The notes: a model not told the origin generated them from the letters alone. A stretch of DNA of 64,000 nt from Salipiger pallidus (GCF_014643635.1 NZ_BMJV01000005.1:310274-374273), one strand, 5' to 3'; counted from the first letter of the stretch, positions 26,047-35,433 are shown. Translations and numbers: made by a program.

Positions 26047-26991
26047 ATGATGTCGTATCTTGTCCGGCGCCTTGTGCTTGGCCTGCTCGTGCTGGTGGTG
26101 GCGATGCTGCTGCTGTTCGTTCTCATCTACGCGGTGCCCGGCGATCCTGCGACGATCGCGCTCGGACCACGGGCAAGCGAGGCACAAAAAGCGTTCTTTC
26201 GCGAACAGATGGGCCTCGACCAGCCACTCGCGGTACAGGCGGCCAGCTTCCTGTGGAACCTGCTACAAGGCGATTTCGGTACCGACATCCTCAGCCAGCG
26301 CCCGGTTGCCGACCTCGTGTTCTCCGCCCTGCCCCGCACGGTGACGCTTGCGGTCGCCGGCGTTGTCTGGGCCGCGCTGCTGGGAGTGCCGCTCGGGATC
26401 TGGGCCGCCTTGCGCCCGGGCACCTTCATCGACTGGGTCATTGGCCTGATCTCGACCAGCGTGGTGGCCCTGCCCGCCTTCCTGATGGCGATCTACGCGC
26501 TGATCCTGTTCTCGGTCACGCTTGGCTGGTTCCCGGCCATCGGTGCGGGCGATCCGGGCGATCTTGCGGACCAGCTGCATCACCTCGTACTGCCTGCCTT
26601 CGCCATCGGCGTCGCATGGGTGGGCTACATCGCACGGCTGGTACGGGTGTCGATGCTGGAAACCCTGGCGCAGCCGCATGTGCGCACTTACCGGGCCTTC
26701 GGCGTGCCGGACCTGCGTATCGCGCTGCGCTACGTGCTGCCCATCGCTGTCGTCCCAGTCATCTCGGTCCTTGGCGTGGGGATCGGCAACCTGCTGTCCG
26801 GGGCGGTGCTGGTCGAAGTGGTGTTCTCGCGCCCGGGCCTTGGCTCGCTCGCCTATGACGCGGTGATCAGCCGCAACTTCCCGGTGCTGCTCGGCGCGGT
26901 GGTGGTGACCACGGCGCTCTATGTGGCGGCGAACTTCATTGCGGATACGCTGATCGCGTGGCTGGATCCGCGTCTGGCAGAAAAGGGCTGA
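26047..26991 (+). CDS. ABC transporter permease, dipeptide/oligopeptide type (DppB-like)
   Basis: A 314-residue inner-membrane protein with six hydrophobic segments. The DppB-type N-terminus is MSYLVRRLVLGLLVLVVAML..FVLIYAVPGDP, followed by the MGLDQPLAVQ loop. The coupling motif to the ATPase is VRVSMLETLAQPHVRTYRAFGVPDLRI. It forms a heteromeric channel with the next gene product. The start ATG at 26047 is followed by a second ATG; either is possible. It is the first gene of a transport operon whose spacing is three bases or overlapping throughout. Confidence 0.93.
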   Translation: MMSYLVRRLVLGLLVLVVAMLLLFVLIYAVPGDPATIALGPRASEAQKAFFREQMGLDQPLAVQAASFLWNLLQGDFGTDILSQRPVADLVFSALPRTVTLAVAGVVWAALLGVPLGIWAALRPGTFIDWVIGLISTSVVALPAFLMAIYALILFSVTLGWFPAIGAGDPGDLADQLHHLVLPAFAIGVAWVGYIARLVRVSMLETLAQPHVRTYRAFGVPDLRIALRYVLPIAVVPVISVLGVGIGNLLSGAVLVEVVFSRPGLGSLAYDAVISRNFPVLLGAVVVTTALYVAANFIADTLIAWLDPRLAEKG

Positions 26992-26994
26992 GCC

Positions 26995-27867
26995 ATGAGC
27001 AACCGGACCGCCATCGCCACCCGCGCGCCCCGCTTCGCCACCCTGCGCCGTCTGCTGTCGAGCCCCACCGGTGGGCTGGCCAGCCTTGCGGTCGCGGCCT
27101 TCGTCATCGCGGCCATCGCCGCACCTCTGGTCGCACCCTACGATCCCAACGCAATCAACCCGATCAACCGCATGCAGGGGCCTAGCGCCGCGCACTGGCT
27201 GGGCACGGACCAGCTGGGCCGGGACCTGCTGTCACGCATCATCTTCGGCACCCGCACCGCGCTTTACATCGCGCTGGTGGGCACGGCGGCGGCGCTTGGC
27301 GTCGGCATGGCCATGGGCATGATCGCCGGTCTTGGCGGCAAAGTCGTGGACAGCGTGCTCGTGCTGATCAACGATTCCATCAAGTCCCTGCCGCTGGTGC
27401 TGTTCGCGCTGGCGCTGGTGACGATCTACGGCGCGTCCATCGCGGCGCTTATCGTGATCATCGCGATCTCGATGGCGCCGGGCTATTTCCGCGTGGTGCG
27501 AAACCAGGTGCTGGTGCTGCGCAGCGCCGATTTCGTGATCGCCGCACAATCCATGGGGGCCTCGCGTCTGCGCGTCGCCGCCACTCACATGCTGCCGAAC
27601 CTCATCGGGCCGATCCTCGTGCTCATTGCCATGGACATCCCCGCGGTCATCGGCATCGAGTCCGGGCTGAGCTTTCTCGGCCAGGGCATCCAGCCACCCA
27701 AATCCAGCTGGGGGAACATGCTCTCCGAAGGCTACACCTACGTCCGGCAGGCGCCGCATATCGCCGTCGCGGCCGGCCTGCCCATCGTCCTGTCCACGAT
27801 TGCCTTCACCTTCCTCGGTGAAAGCCTCAGGGATGCGCTTGACCCGCGCCGGGCGGTGCGCAGATGA
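26995..27867 (+). CDS. ABC transporter permease, dipeptide/oligopeptide type (DppC-like)
   Basis: A 290-residue permease of the DppC/OppC type. It has an N-terminal cytoplasmic region and first helix (SLAVAAFVIAAIAAPLVAPYDP), then the family segment HWLGTDQLGRDLLSRIIFGTR. The EAA-like loop is VVRNQVLVLRSADFVIAAQSMGASRLRVAATHMLPN, and the C-terminal part reads GLSFLGQGIQPPKSSWGNML. It starts three bases after the DppB-like gene and overlaps the ATPase gene by ATGA, so expression is coupled. Confidence 0.94.
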   Translation: MSNRTAIATRAPRFATLRRLLSSPTGGLASLAVAAFVIAAIAAPLVAPYDPNAINPINRMQGPSAAHWLGTDQLGRDLLSRIIFGTRTALYIALVGTAAALGVGMAMGMIAGLGGKVVDSVLVLINDSIKSLPLVLFALALVTIYGASIAALIVIIAISMAPGYFRVVRNQVLVLRSADFVIAAQSMGASRLRVAATHMLPNLIGPILVLIAMDIPAVIGIESGLSFLGQGIQPPKSSWGNMLSEGYTYVRQAPHIAVAAGLPIVLSTIAFTFLGESLRDALDPRRAVRR

Positions 27868-28844
27868 GCGCGCCGGTTCTGCAGCTGGACAAGGTCTGCA
27901 TCCGCTACCCCGGGGCACCCGCAGACGCGGTGCGTGGCGTGTCCTTCGACCTTCGGCGTGGCGAAACGCTGGGTCTCGTGGGGGAAAGCGGGTCGGGCAA
28001 GTCCACCCTCGCCGCCGCAACGATGGGCCTGCTGCCCGCGGGTACCGCGGTGCAGGGAGCCATCCGCTTCGAGGGGCGCGCTCTGTTCTCCGAGATCACC
28101 GACCAGCAGCTTCGGCGCCTGCGCGGACGCCGCATCGGCACCATCTCGCAGGATCCCTTCACCGCCCTGAACCCGGTGATGCGCATCGGCACGCAGCTGG
28201 ACGCGTTGCTTCATTGGACCCACGACCGCCCGAAGAAGGACCGCATGGCACGCATCGAAACGATGCTGGAACGGGTGGGCCTTTCGGACCCAAAGGTGCG
28301 GATGGCACAATATCCGCACCAGATGTCGGGCGGCATCCTGCAGCGCATCTCGATTGCCGCCGCGATGCTCGCCGAGCCCACGTTGCTCATCGCCGATGAG
28401 CCGACCACCGCCCTTGATGCCACGACCGAGGCGCAGATCCTCGGCATCATGGCCGAGGCCAAGGCGACCCTTGACGGTGCCACGCTGTTCATCACCCACG
28501 ACATGAGCGTGGTCGAAAGGCTCTGCGACCGCATCGCCGTGCTTTACGCAGGCGAGCTGGTGGAAACCGGGACCGTGCGCGAGGTGCTGGACGCGCCGCA
28601 GCATCCCTATACACGTGCCTTGCTTGATTGCGATCCGGCCCGCATCACCGAACCGACCCGCCGCCTGCCCACCATCGAGGGCACCGTGCCGCCCATTCAC
28701 AAGCGTCCCGACGGCTGCATCTTTGCGCCACGCTGCCCTGCCGCCATCGCGCGGTGCCACGCCGAGGCCCCGGAGCGCCACGAGCTTGGCCCCCGCCGCA
28801 GCGCCGCGTGCCATCTGGCAAGCCCAACCCCGGTGACCCCATGA
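27864..28844 (+). CDS. ABC transporter ATP-binding protein (DppD/OppD-like)
   Basis: A 326-residue ATPase. The Walker A motif is GESGSGKST, the signature is the divergent QMSGGILQRISIAAAM, and Walker B is LLIADEPTTALD with the switch histidine in FITHDMSVVE. The C-terminal oligopeptide-transporter extension carries the conserved Cys-rich GCIFAPRCPAAIARCHAEAP, which in relatives can hold an Fe-S cluster. It energises peptide-type uptake together with the next gene product; overlaps on both sides (ATGA) show coupled translation. Confidence 0.94.
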   Translation: MSAPVLQLDKVCIRYPGAPADAVRGVSFDLRRGETLGLVGESGSGKSTLAAATMGLLPAGTAVQGAIRFEGRALFSEITDQQLRRLRGRRIGTISQDPFTALNPVMRIGTQLDALLHWTHDRPKKDRMARIETMLERVGLSDPKVRMAQYPHQMSGGILQRISIAAAMLAEPTLLIADEPTTALDATTEAQILGIMAEAKATLDGATLFITHDMSVVERLCDRIAVLYAGELVETGTVREVLDAPQHPYTRALLDCDPARITEPTRRLPTIEGTVPPIHKRPDGCIFAPRCPAAIARCHAEAPERHELGPRRSAACHLASPTPVTP

Positions 28845-29842
28845 CCCGACCCGTTCTCGATGTTCAGAGCCTCAGGGTTCAATACCCCGTCGGCACCCTC
28901 GTCGGCCGCCTGCTGCGGCGCGGTCCACGCGAGGTGACGATCCTGCCCGAGGTGTCCCTTTCGGTGCCTCCCGGCCAGACCCTGGGTCTGATCGGGGAAA
29001 GCGGCAGCGGCAAGACCACGCTGGGCCGCGCTGCCATCGGACTGGCCCCGATCTCGGGCGGCGCGGTGGAAATCGCTGGCATTCGCGCTTCTGGCGGAGA
29101 CCCGAAGCCATGGGCACAGATCCGCAAACGCAGCGCCATGATGTTCCAGGACGCGGTCGCGTCGCTCGATCCGCGCATGACGCTGGGGCAGTCGGTGACT
29201 GAGCCGCTGGCGGTCCAGGGTGGCCATGACGGCAATCGCCGCGAGCGAGCCGCCGAGCTGCTGGGCCTCGTGGGCCTTGCCCCCGATTTCGCCGACCGCT
29301 ACCCTCACCAGATTTCGGGCGGGCAGGCACGCCGTGTCACCGTGGCCCGCGCACTCGCGCTGGAGCCGGAGCTGGTGATCGCGGACGAGCCGACCGCCGG
29401 GCTCGACCTGTCGGTGCAGGGCGAGCTGCTGAACCTGCTGGGCGATCTGCAGCACCGGCTGGGGGTGAGCTTTTTGTTCATCACCCACAACCTCGCGGTG
29501 GCGCGCCATGTCACCGACCGCATCGCCATCATGTACTTGGGCCGGATCGTCGAGGAAGCGCCCACGCGCACCATCTTCGACGCCCCAGCCCACCCCTACA
29601 CCCGGGCGCTGATCCGGGCCCGGCAGGCCACCGGCAGCGATGGCCTGATCGAGGGCGAGGTGCCCAGCCTCGCCAACCGTCCCGCGGGCTGCGAATTCCG
29701 CACCCGCTGCCCCCTTGCGACTGGGCTCTGCGCCCGCGAGGCACCGCAGCTTCGGCAGATTGCCGGGGGCCACTCCGTGAGCTGCCATCACGCCGACGCG
29801 CAAAGCGCTGCGCGTCCCAAGAACAAGCAACCGACAGGATGA
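28841..29842 (+). CDS. ABC transporter ATP-binding protein (DppF/OppF-like)
   Basis: A 333-residue ATPase, the second nucleotide-binding subunit. Walker A is GESGSGKTTLGRA, the Q-loop region is KRSAMMFQDAVASLDPRMTLG, the signature ISGGQARRVTVARAL, and Walker B VIADEPTAGLD with FITHNLAVARH. The C-terminal GCEFRTRCPLATGLC matches the cysteine motif of the family. The start at 28841 overlaps the previous stop (ATGA); the frame extends upstream inside the previous gene, which is not coding in this frame. Confidence 0.94.
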   Translation: MTRPVLDVQSLRVQYPVGTLVGRLLRRGPREVTILPEVSLSVPPGQTLGLIGESGSGKTTLGRAAIGLAPISGGAVEIAGIRASGGDPKPWAQIRKRSAMMFQDAVASLDPRMTLGQSVTEPLAVQGGHDGNRRERAAELLGLVGLAPDFADRYPHQISGGQARRVTVARALALEPELVIADEPTAGLDLSVQGELLNLLGDLQHRLGVSFLFITHNLAVARHVTDRIAIMYLGRIVEEAPTRTIFDAPAHPYTRALIRARQATGSDGLIEGEVPSLANRPAGCEFRTRCPLATGLCAREAPQLRQIAGGHSVSCHHADAQSAARPKNKQPTG

Positions 29843-29846
29843 CACG

Positions 29847-31397
29847 ATGACCGAATTCCGACTGACACGCCGACAGGCCCTGCAACGTGCCGGGGGCGGC
29901 AGCCTCGCGCTGGCGCTCAGCTCGCTTTCCGGCGCGGCCTTCGCACAGGAAAATCGCACCCTGCGCATCCGCAATGACCGCGACATCGAGCGGCTCGATC
30001 CCGCAAGCCGCGGCGGCTGGTACGACGAGACGGTGATGTTCGCCATCTTCTCGGGGCTCGTGCGCTACGCACCCGGCGATGAATGGACATACGAGCTTGA
30101 CGCAGCCGCCTCCATCGACGACAGCGACCCGCAGCACATCGCCTTCGAGCTGCGCCCTGGCATCATGTTTTCGGGAGACCACGGCGAGATGACCGCCGAG
30201 GACGTAAAGTTCTCGTACGAGCGCTTTGCCGATCCTGAGGTCAACGCCGTCTACGCGTCGGACTGGGCGATGCTCGACCACGTGGAGGTGACCGGCACCT
30301 ACACCGGCATCATCCACCTGACAGAAGCCTTCGCGCCGCTCTTCACCTCGACCCTGCCGCACGCGTCTGGCCTTATCCTCAGCAAGGTCGCAATGGAGGC
30401 CTCGGGCGATAAGAGCTTTGCCACGGAGGTGCCCGCCTGCTCGGGCCCCTACATGCTTGACGAATGGCTCCCGCGCGAGATGATCCGCCTGGTGCGCAAC
30501 CCCGGCTGGAGCGGACCTGCGCCCTATTACGACCGGATCGAGATCCTGCCCATCGGCGACGTGACCTCGGCGGAAACCGCTTTTGCCGCCGGCGACATCG
30601 ACTGCACGCAGATCGCCGTGAACTCCATCCCCTCCTACGAGGGCGGCAACGCCGACCTAGTGGTGAAGCCCGCGCTTGGCTACGCGTGGCTTGGCATGAA
30701 CGTCGACACCCCCAAGCTGTCGGACATTACCGTGCGCCGTGCCATCCAGCATGCGGTGGATGTCAAGCAGATCGTCGACGCCACCTTCGGCGGCGCGGTC
30801 GAGCAGGCGAACGGCCTCGTGCCGCCGCCCCTGCCCGGCGCCCGTGACGAGGTGCTCTACGGCTTCGATCCCGACCGCGCCCGCGAGCTGCTGGCCGAGG
30901 CGGGCGTGACGGACCTGTCGCTGTCGCTGACCTTCGGCACCAACCCCGACCTGATGATCGTGGCACAGGTGATGCAGGTGCAGCTGGCAAACGTGGGCAT
31001 CGACCTCACCATTCGGCAGATGGACAGCAACACCATGATCGCCGAGGCGCAAGATCCCGAGGATCACCAGAACATCGAGCTGATCATCGAACCCTTCACC
31101 ACCGCGCCCGACCCCAGCTGGGTCACCGAGTGGTTCACCTGCAACCAGATCGGGGACTGGAACTTCCAGCGCACCTGTTCCGAGGACTGGGACGCGCGCA
31201 ACACCGCCGCCCTCACCATCGCGGACCCCGAGGAGCGGGCGCAGGAATACGTGGCGCTTCAGGACGATTTGGAAGAAACCGGCGCCTATGTGTTCCTCTA
31301 CCATGGTGTGAACGCCTGGGTGTCGAAGCCCGAGGTAAACGCGGCATACAGTGCGGATGCGCAATGGGCGCTGCTGCGCGATTTCAGCGCGGACTGA
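29847..31397 (+). CDS. ABC transporter substrate-binding protein (family 5), likely Tat-exported
   Basis: A 516-residue extracytoplasmic binding protein of the DppA/OppA family. The N-terminus shows a twin-arginine signal (LTRRQALQRAGG, then a hydrophobic stretch and SGAAFAQ), so it is probably exported folded by Tat. The mature part has the family segments RDIERLDPASRGG, MTAEDVKFSYERFADP and VRRAIQHAVDVKQIVDATFGG. Ligands in this family range from peptides to opines and glutathione, so the substrate is open. It ends the transporter operon and is followed by two strong hairpins before the hydrolase gene. Confidence 0.93.
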   Translation: MTEFRLTRRQALQRAGGGSLALALSSLSGAAFAQENRTLRIRNDRDIERLDPASRGGWYDETVMFAIFSGLVRYAPGDEWTYELDAAASIDDSDPQHIAFELRPGIMFSGDHGEMTAEDVKFSYERFADPEVNAVYASDWAMLDHVEVTGTYTGIIHLTEAFAPLFTSTLPHASGLILSKVAMEASGDKSFATEVPACSGPYMLDEWLPREMIRLVRNPGWSGPAPYYDRIEILPIGDVTSAETAFAAGDIDCTQIAVNSIPSYEGGNADLVVKPALGYAWLGMNVDTPKLSDITVRRAIQHAVDVKQIVDATFGGAVEQANGLVPPPLPGARDEVLYGFDPDRARELLAEAGVTDLSLSLTFGTNPDLMIVAQVMQVQLANVGIDLTIRQMDSNTMIAEAQDPEDHQNIELIIEPFTTAPDPSWVTEWFTCNQIGDWNFQRTCSEDWDARNTAALTIADPEERAQEYVALQDDLEETGAYVFLYHGVNAWVSKPEVNAAYSADAQWALLRDFSAD

Positions 31398-31412
31398 TCC
31401 CGCAATCCAGAC

Positions 31413-31576
31413 ACCGGCCCGCCCTCGGTGGCGGGCCGGTGATCGCCTTGTCCGGGCCGTCCCTCAACGACCGTGGCTGGCACGCATCGCAGAAGCACCG
31501 CCCGGAGGCTGCCCGACCCGTTCAGCCCGGGATACATCACGCACAACACGCCCGCCCGGTCCGTTCCGGGCGGGCG
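31413..31576 (+). promoter_or_regulatory. Two strong hairpins after the binding-protein gene
   Basis: Two perfect 11-bp inverted repeats, each with a 6-base loop, lie in the 205-base gap after the family 5 binding-protein gene: 31413-31423/31430-31440 (ACCGGCCCGCC) and 31549-31559/31566-31576 (CGCCCGCCCGG). Neither has a T run. The arrangement parallels the tandem hairpins after the TAXI binding-protein gene. Confidence 0.75.
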
Positions 31577-31602
31577 CCCCTGACTGACCGGACCTTTACT
31601 TC

Positions 31603-33597
31603 ATGCAAAACTTCTCCGTCGCCACCACCAGAGACCAGCCTGCGCCATTTCAGCAGATCGTCGTCCCCCTGTCCGACGGGACCGAACTGACGGCCAGACT
31701 CTGGCTGCCCGAGACGCCGTCGGCAGACAGCGTTCCCGTGGTACTTGAATGGATCCCTTATCGTCAGTCAGATGGCACCGCCCTGGCGGACAGCATGATG
31801 CACGGCTATTTCGCTGAAAGCGGCATCGCCGCCTGCCGCGTGGACATCCGCGGGTCGGGCAATTCGGGGGGACTGCTGCATGACGAATACCTGAAGCAGG
31901 AACAGGACGACGCGCTCGAGGTCATCGACTGGCTGTCACGTCAGCACTGGTGCAATGGCAACGTGGGCATGATCGGCATCTCCTGGGGCGGCTTTGCCGG
32001 ACTGCAGATCGCCGCCCGCCGGCCACCGGCGCTGAAGGCCATCGTCACAGCCTGCTCCACCGACGACCGCTACCGCGATGACGTTCACTTCATGGGCGGC
32101 GGACTGCTCATCGACGGCATGCAATGGGGCGCGGGCCTTTTCACCCAGCTTGGCCGCCCGCCCGATCCCACCCACGTGGGGGATCGCTGGCGCGACATGT
32201 GGATGACCCGGCTCGAAGCGCTCGAGCCGCCACTGGCGGGCTGGATGGAGCACATGGAGCGCGATGCCTTCTGGCAGCACGGATCGGTCTGCGAAAACTA
32301 CGCCGACATCGATTGCGCGGTCTATGCCGTGGGCGGCTGGGTCGACGGCTACACCGACCCGATCCTGCGGCTGATGAAACACCTTCCCGGCCCTCGCAAG
32401 GCGCTGATCGGTCCATGGACCCACATGTATCCCACCTGGGGTCAGCCCGGCCCCCAAGTGGGGTTCTTGCAGGAATGCATGCGCTGGTGGCGCCACTGGC
32501 TGCTCGGCGAGGACACCGGCATCATGGACGAGCCGATGCTGCGGCTCTGGGTGGGCAAGGACCCGGTGCCCGATGCCTGCGATCCGCAGATCGGCGGCGG
32601 CTGGATCGGCGTCCCCGGCTGCCCCCCCGAGGCACCGATGACCACGCTTTACGCCGACGACCTCGCCTTGCGCGCCAGCGCGATGCCCGGCCAGCCCGAG
32701 CTGCTGCTTGACAGCCCCCTGACCGTGGGCGCTGCGGGCGGCGAATGGTGCCCGCTGGACGGGGGTGGCAACGGGCCGGAGTTCGCCAGTGACGCGGCAC
32801 TTGATGACGGGCAGTCGCTGTGCTTCAACACGGCCCGGCTGGATGCGCCGCTGCACCTTGCAGGCAACGCGGACCTGAGCCTGCGCGTGGCCTTTGACGG
32901 CCCCCGCGCGCTGGTGTCGATCCGCCTCAATGAGGTGCGCCCGAACGGCACCGTCGCACGCATCACCCACGCGCTGCACCGCCTGACCCGCCCCGAGGAC
33001 GTCGCCCCCGGCCAGGCGTTCGACGTGACCCTTCCGGTCAAGAGCGTTGCCCACACCTTCGCCCCCGGCAGCCGCCTGCGGCTTGCGCTGTCCACCAGCT
33101 ACTGGCCCATGGTCTGGCCCGAGGGCGCGGACAACGCCATCCGGCTGCACCCCTCGAGCCTGCGGCTCGACCTGCCGGGCCTGCCCGAGAGCGCGGTTCA
33201 GGATCTGCCGCCCTTCGAAGAGGCCCTGCATGCGCTCCCGGTGCCCTCCACCCACCTCGAGACAGGCCCGGTCGCCCGCGATGTGACCTGGGACCAGGCC
33301 ACCGGAGAGGTCGCACTGGTTTCGGTGAACCCGCCTGCCACCACCACCATCGACGGGCTGGCCATCACGAAACACGGCAGCCACGACTATGCTATCGCGC
33401 CCCGCGACGCACGCTCTGCGCGCGCCGGGTTCCAGTTCACCGAAACCTATGCGAGGGACGGCTGGCAGGTGCGCATCGCCACCGACACGCAGGTGTGCTG
33501 GCACGAAGGCAAGCTGCGACTGCGCTCGACCGCCACCGCGCACGAGGGTGACGTGCAGGTCTTTGCCCGCGACTGGACCCATGACTTCGACTATTGA
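31603..33597 (+). CDS. CocE/NonD family hydrolase (X-Pro dipeptidyl-peptidase-like, S15 fold)
   Basis: A 664-residue alpha/beta hydrolase. The N-terminal catalytic domain has VPVVLEWIPYRQSDG, DIRGSGNSGGLL and the nucleophile motif GISWGGFAG (serine near residue 127). The acid region is GWVDGYTDPILRL and the histidine lies in LIGPWTHMYPTW (about residue 273), a helical cap between them. The C-terminal half is the beta-sandwich jelly-roll domain of the family (about 340-560). Relatives hydrolyse esters, amides or X-Pro peptides. No signal peptide is visible, so it is likely cytoplasmic and acts on what the upstream ABC transporter imports; the substrate is inference. Confidence 0.9.
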   Translation: MQNFSVATTRDQPAPFQQIVVPLSDGTELTARLWLPETPSADSVPVVLEWIPYRQSDGTALADSMMHGYFAESGIAACRVDIRGSGNSGGLLHDEYLKQEQDDALEVIDWLSRQHWCNGNVGMIGISWGGFAGLQIAARRPPALKAIVTACSTDDRYRDDVHFMGGGLLIDGMQWGAGLFTQLGRPPDPTHVGDRWRDMWMTRLEALEPPLAGWMEHMERDAFWQHGSVCENYADIDCAVYAVGGWVDGYTDPILRLMKHLPGPRKALIGPWTHMYPTWGQPGPQVGFLQECMRWWRHWLLGEDTGIMDEPMLRLWVGKDPVPDACDPQIGGGWIGVPGCPPEAPMTTLYADDLALRASAMPGQPELLLDSPLTVGAAGGEWCPLDGGGNGPEFASDAALDDGQSLCFNTARLDAPLHLAGNADLSLRVAFDGPRALVSIRLNEVRPNGTVARITHALHRLTRPEDVAPGQAFDVTLPVKSVAHTFAPGSRLRLALSTSYWPMVWPEGADNAIRLHPSSLRLDLPGLPESAVQDLPPFEEALHALPVPSTHLETGPVARDVTWDQATGEVALVSVNPPATTTIDGLAITKHGSHDYAIAPRDARSARAGFQFTETYARDGWQVRIATDTQVCWHEGKLRLRSTATAHEGDVQVFARDWTHDFDY

Positions 33598-33604
33598 GAG
33601 CCCC

Positions 33605-34222
33605 ATGACCGACATACCCGAAACCGTCCACGTCCCCGCCCGCGAGGCCCGCATGGTCCCCCTGCGCAAGGGGGACATGGTGGACGTGATCAACACTCAC
33701 GGCGGGCAGGTGGTGGACACCTGGGCCTTCCCGCTGGATGCGCCGGACGAATACATGTCCATGGAGCACAGCCGCATTTTGCATTACCGCATGACCTTCC
33801 AGCCCGGGGATGCGCTGTGCACCGACAGCTGGCGCACCATCCTCACCTTCGTCGAGGACACGTCTCCGGGGGTGCACGACACGCTTTGCCCGGCCTGTTG
33901 CGCGCCGAGCTACGGTATCTTCTACGGACACGAGGGCCATCACGACAACTGCGCCGACAACCTGCGCGCGGCCTTCGCGTTGATCGACTGCGAACCTCCG
34001 CGCATCCCGACGCCCTGGAACCTCTTCATGGAGACGGTGATCAAGGACAACGATGTGCTTGAGGACAATCCCAGCCGCACCGAGCCGGGACAATACGTGC
34101 GCCTCAGAGCCGAGATGGACTGCCTCTTTGCAGTCTCGGCCTGCCCCCAGGATCTCATCGTGATCAACGGCAGCGACGGTGTGCCGCGCAGCGTGGATCT
34201 GCGCATCACCCGCGCCGGGTAA
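33605..34222 (+). CDS. DUF1989 / urea carboxylase-associated family protein
   Basis: A 205-residue protein of the DUF1989 family, known mainly from genes next to urea amidolyase and other amide-degrading enzymes. Typical features: MVPLRKGDMVDVINTHGGQVVDTWAF near the start, the SMEHSRILHYRMTFQPGD strand pair, and the cysteine/histidine motif LCPACCAPSYGIFYGHEGHHDNC that probably binds metal, followed by TPWNLFMETV. Its biochemical role is not established. It starts seven bases after the hydrolase stop, so both belong to one unit. Confidence 0.88.
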   Translation: MTDIPETVHVPAREARMVPLRKGDMVDVINTHGGQVVDTWAFPLDAPDEYMSMEHSRILHYRMTFQPGDALCTDSWRTILTFVEDTSPGVHDTLCPACCAPSYGIFYGHEGHHDNCADNLRAAFALIDCEPPRIPTPWNLFMETVIKDNDVLEDNPSRTEPGQYVRLRAEMDCLFAVSACPQDLIVINGSDGVPRSVDLRITRAG

Positions 34223-34317
34223 AGACTCGCCCGGCATGATCGCCTCTGCTTGGGCCCGGAGACTTCAGGCCCGCGCAGACGCAGATACAAAGCCGCTGCT
34301 AGCTAGTGACAAGTCGA

Positions 34318-34345
34318 GGTAACGGGCCGATTGCGCCCCGTTACC
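34318..34345. terminator. Hairpin between convergent genes
   Basis: GGTAACGGG (34318-34326) pairs with CCCGTTACC (34337-34345). It lies between the DUF1989 gene (+) and a - strand gene ending at 34359 and may end transcription from either side; no clear T run is present. Confidence 0.45.
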
Positions 34346-34358
34346 CCACTTGTCTCAG

Positions 34359-35099
34359 CTATCGCACGCCGAGAGAGCTGGCTTGACGTCGTCCAGCGCC
34401 CCCCTCGCCGGAAAGGCCGAAATCCTTGAGACGAGATACGAAGTTGCGTGCGACCGGCATCATCGCCTGCGAGAAGACTTCGAGCCTTTCGAAGCCAAGT
34501 TCATAGATCTCGCCCCCCTGCAAGGCGTATTCCACGCGCAGAATTGCCTCGTTCTCATTAACCCAGGACGCAAACTCGAGTTCGGTGATCTCGCGGCACT
34601 GGTTGACCACGGTCTGCACCTCTGCGGGCAGCCCGTCTGATCCCTCCTGGCTCGCGCCAACCCATGACCTCGAGGTGCCGAACCTGGCGTTGGCGGTCAT
34701 GTGGGTCACTCTCTCGTCCCGCTTCACAAGCTGGCCCGAGCGGGAAAAGTTAAAGTCGATGCCATCCCATGCCCCGTCAGTGATGCAGGACATCAGCCTT
34801 GTGCCCCCCTGCACCGACACGAAATGCGCCGGCGGAAGGATTTTCCCAATGAGCAGCGTCTCGGCGGTTGCGGCCAGCGCAGCGGTGGCACAGATCGTTG
34901 GATTGCTCCGGTCGGTTTCCCAAAACTCCTTCCGTTGAATCCACCATGCATTCCCCTTTCCCGTCGCGAAGGGAGGTGTGATGAAGCGCGGCCGCCCCGC
35001 CCCAGCGGCCTGCCGTATCAAGGCCCCAACCCCGGGTGGGGTACGATGCCGGAAGGATGCTACGGTGTTGGAGGCCTCGCTCACAGCCTCGCCGGGCAC
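34359..35099 (-). CDS. Hypothetical protein, start uncertain
   Basis: An open frame of up to 246 codons. The part after about residue 62 looks protein-like, with alternating hydrophobic strands: ICATAALAATAETLLIGKIL, HFVSVQGGTRLMSCITDGAWDG and EFASWVNENEAILRVEYALQGGEIYELGFERLE. The first 55-60 residues do not look coding, and no good ribosome-binding site precedes any ATG, so the true start probably lies inside, or the 5' end has been lost. I do not recognise a family. It sits at the edge of the scrap zone with mobile-element remnants. Confidence 0.45.
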   Translation of the reverse strand: MPGEAVSEASNTVASFRHRTPPGVGALIRQAAGAGRPRFITPPFATGKGNAWWIQRKEFWETDRSNPTICATAALAATAETLLIGKILPPAHFVSVQGGTRLMSCITDGAWDGIDFNFSRSGQLVKRDERVTHMTANARFGTSRSWVGASQEGSDGLPAEVQTVVNQCREITELEFASWVNENEAILRVEYALQGGEIYELGFERLEVFSQAMMPVARNFVSRLKDFGLSGEGGAGRRQASSLGVR

Positions 35100-35298
35100 G
35101 GGCCGGGCAGCTAGGCCGGTCCTCTGGCCGACATCGGGCGCAGGCGCATTGATCCGACCGTCGCAGTCAAGATCGAGCCGGGCGATGCTTGCACATCACG
35201 GCAGATCCGCTGCGGCGCCCGTCCCTGACCGGCGGCAGAGCCGAATCTGAGGCAGCATCCCCGGCACCCACCGGCAGACCCCGCCGGAAGCAAAGAAC

Positions 35299-35433
35299 AT
35301 GACAGAGATAAGCGCCCGGGGCTCGTCGGTCTTTCACGCCCTGAACCGGGTGCTCATGGCGGTCGAAGTGGGCGCGGCGGCGATGATGCAGATTGCCATG
35401 GCCCTGAGCACCGCGGACGCCCTGTCGAGCTAG
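35299..35433 (+). CDS. Possible 44-residue small protein
   Basis: A short frame starting ATG after GGAAG, encoding MTEISARGSSVFHALNRVLM and then a helix rich in alanine and methionine. It looks amphipathic and resembles the beginning of small DUF1127-like or tail-anchored proteins, but it is too short to classify. It stands alone on the + strand upstream of a decayed transposase. Confidence 0.3.
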   Translation: MTEISARGSSVFHALNRVLMAVEVGAAAMMQIAMALSTADALSS

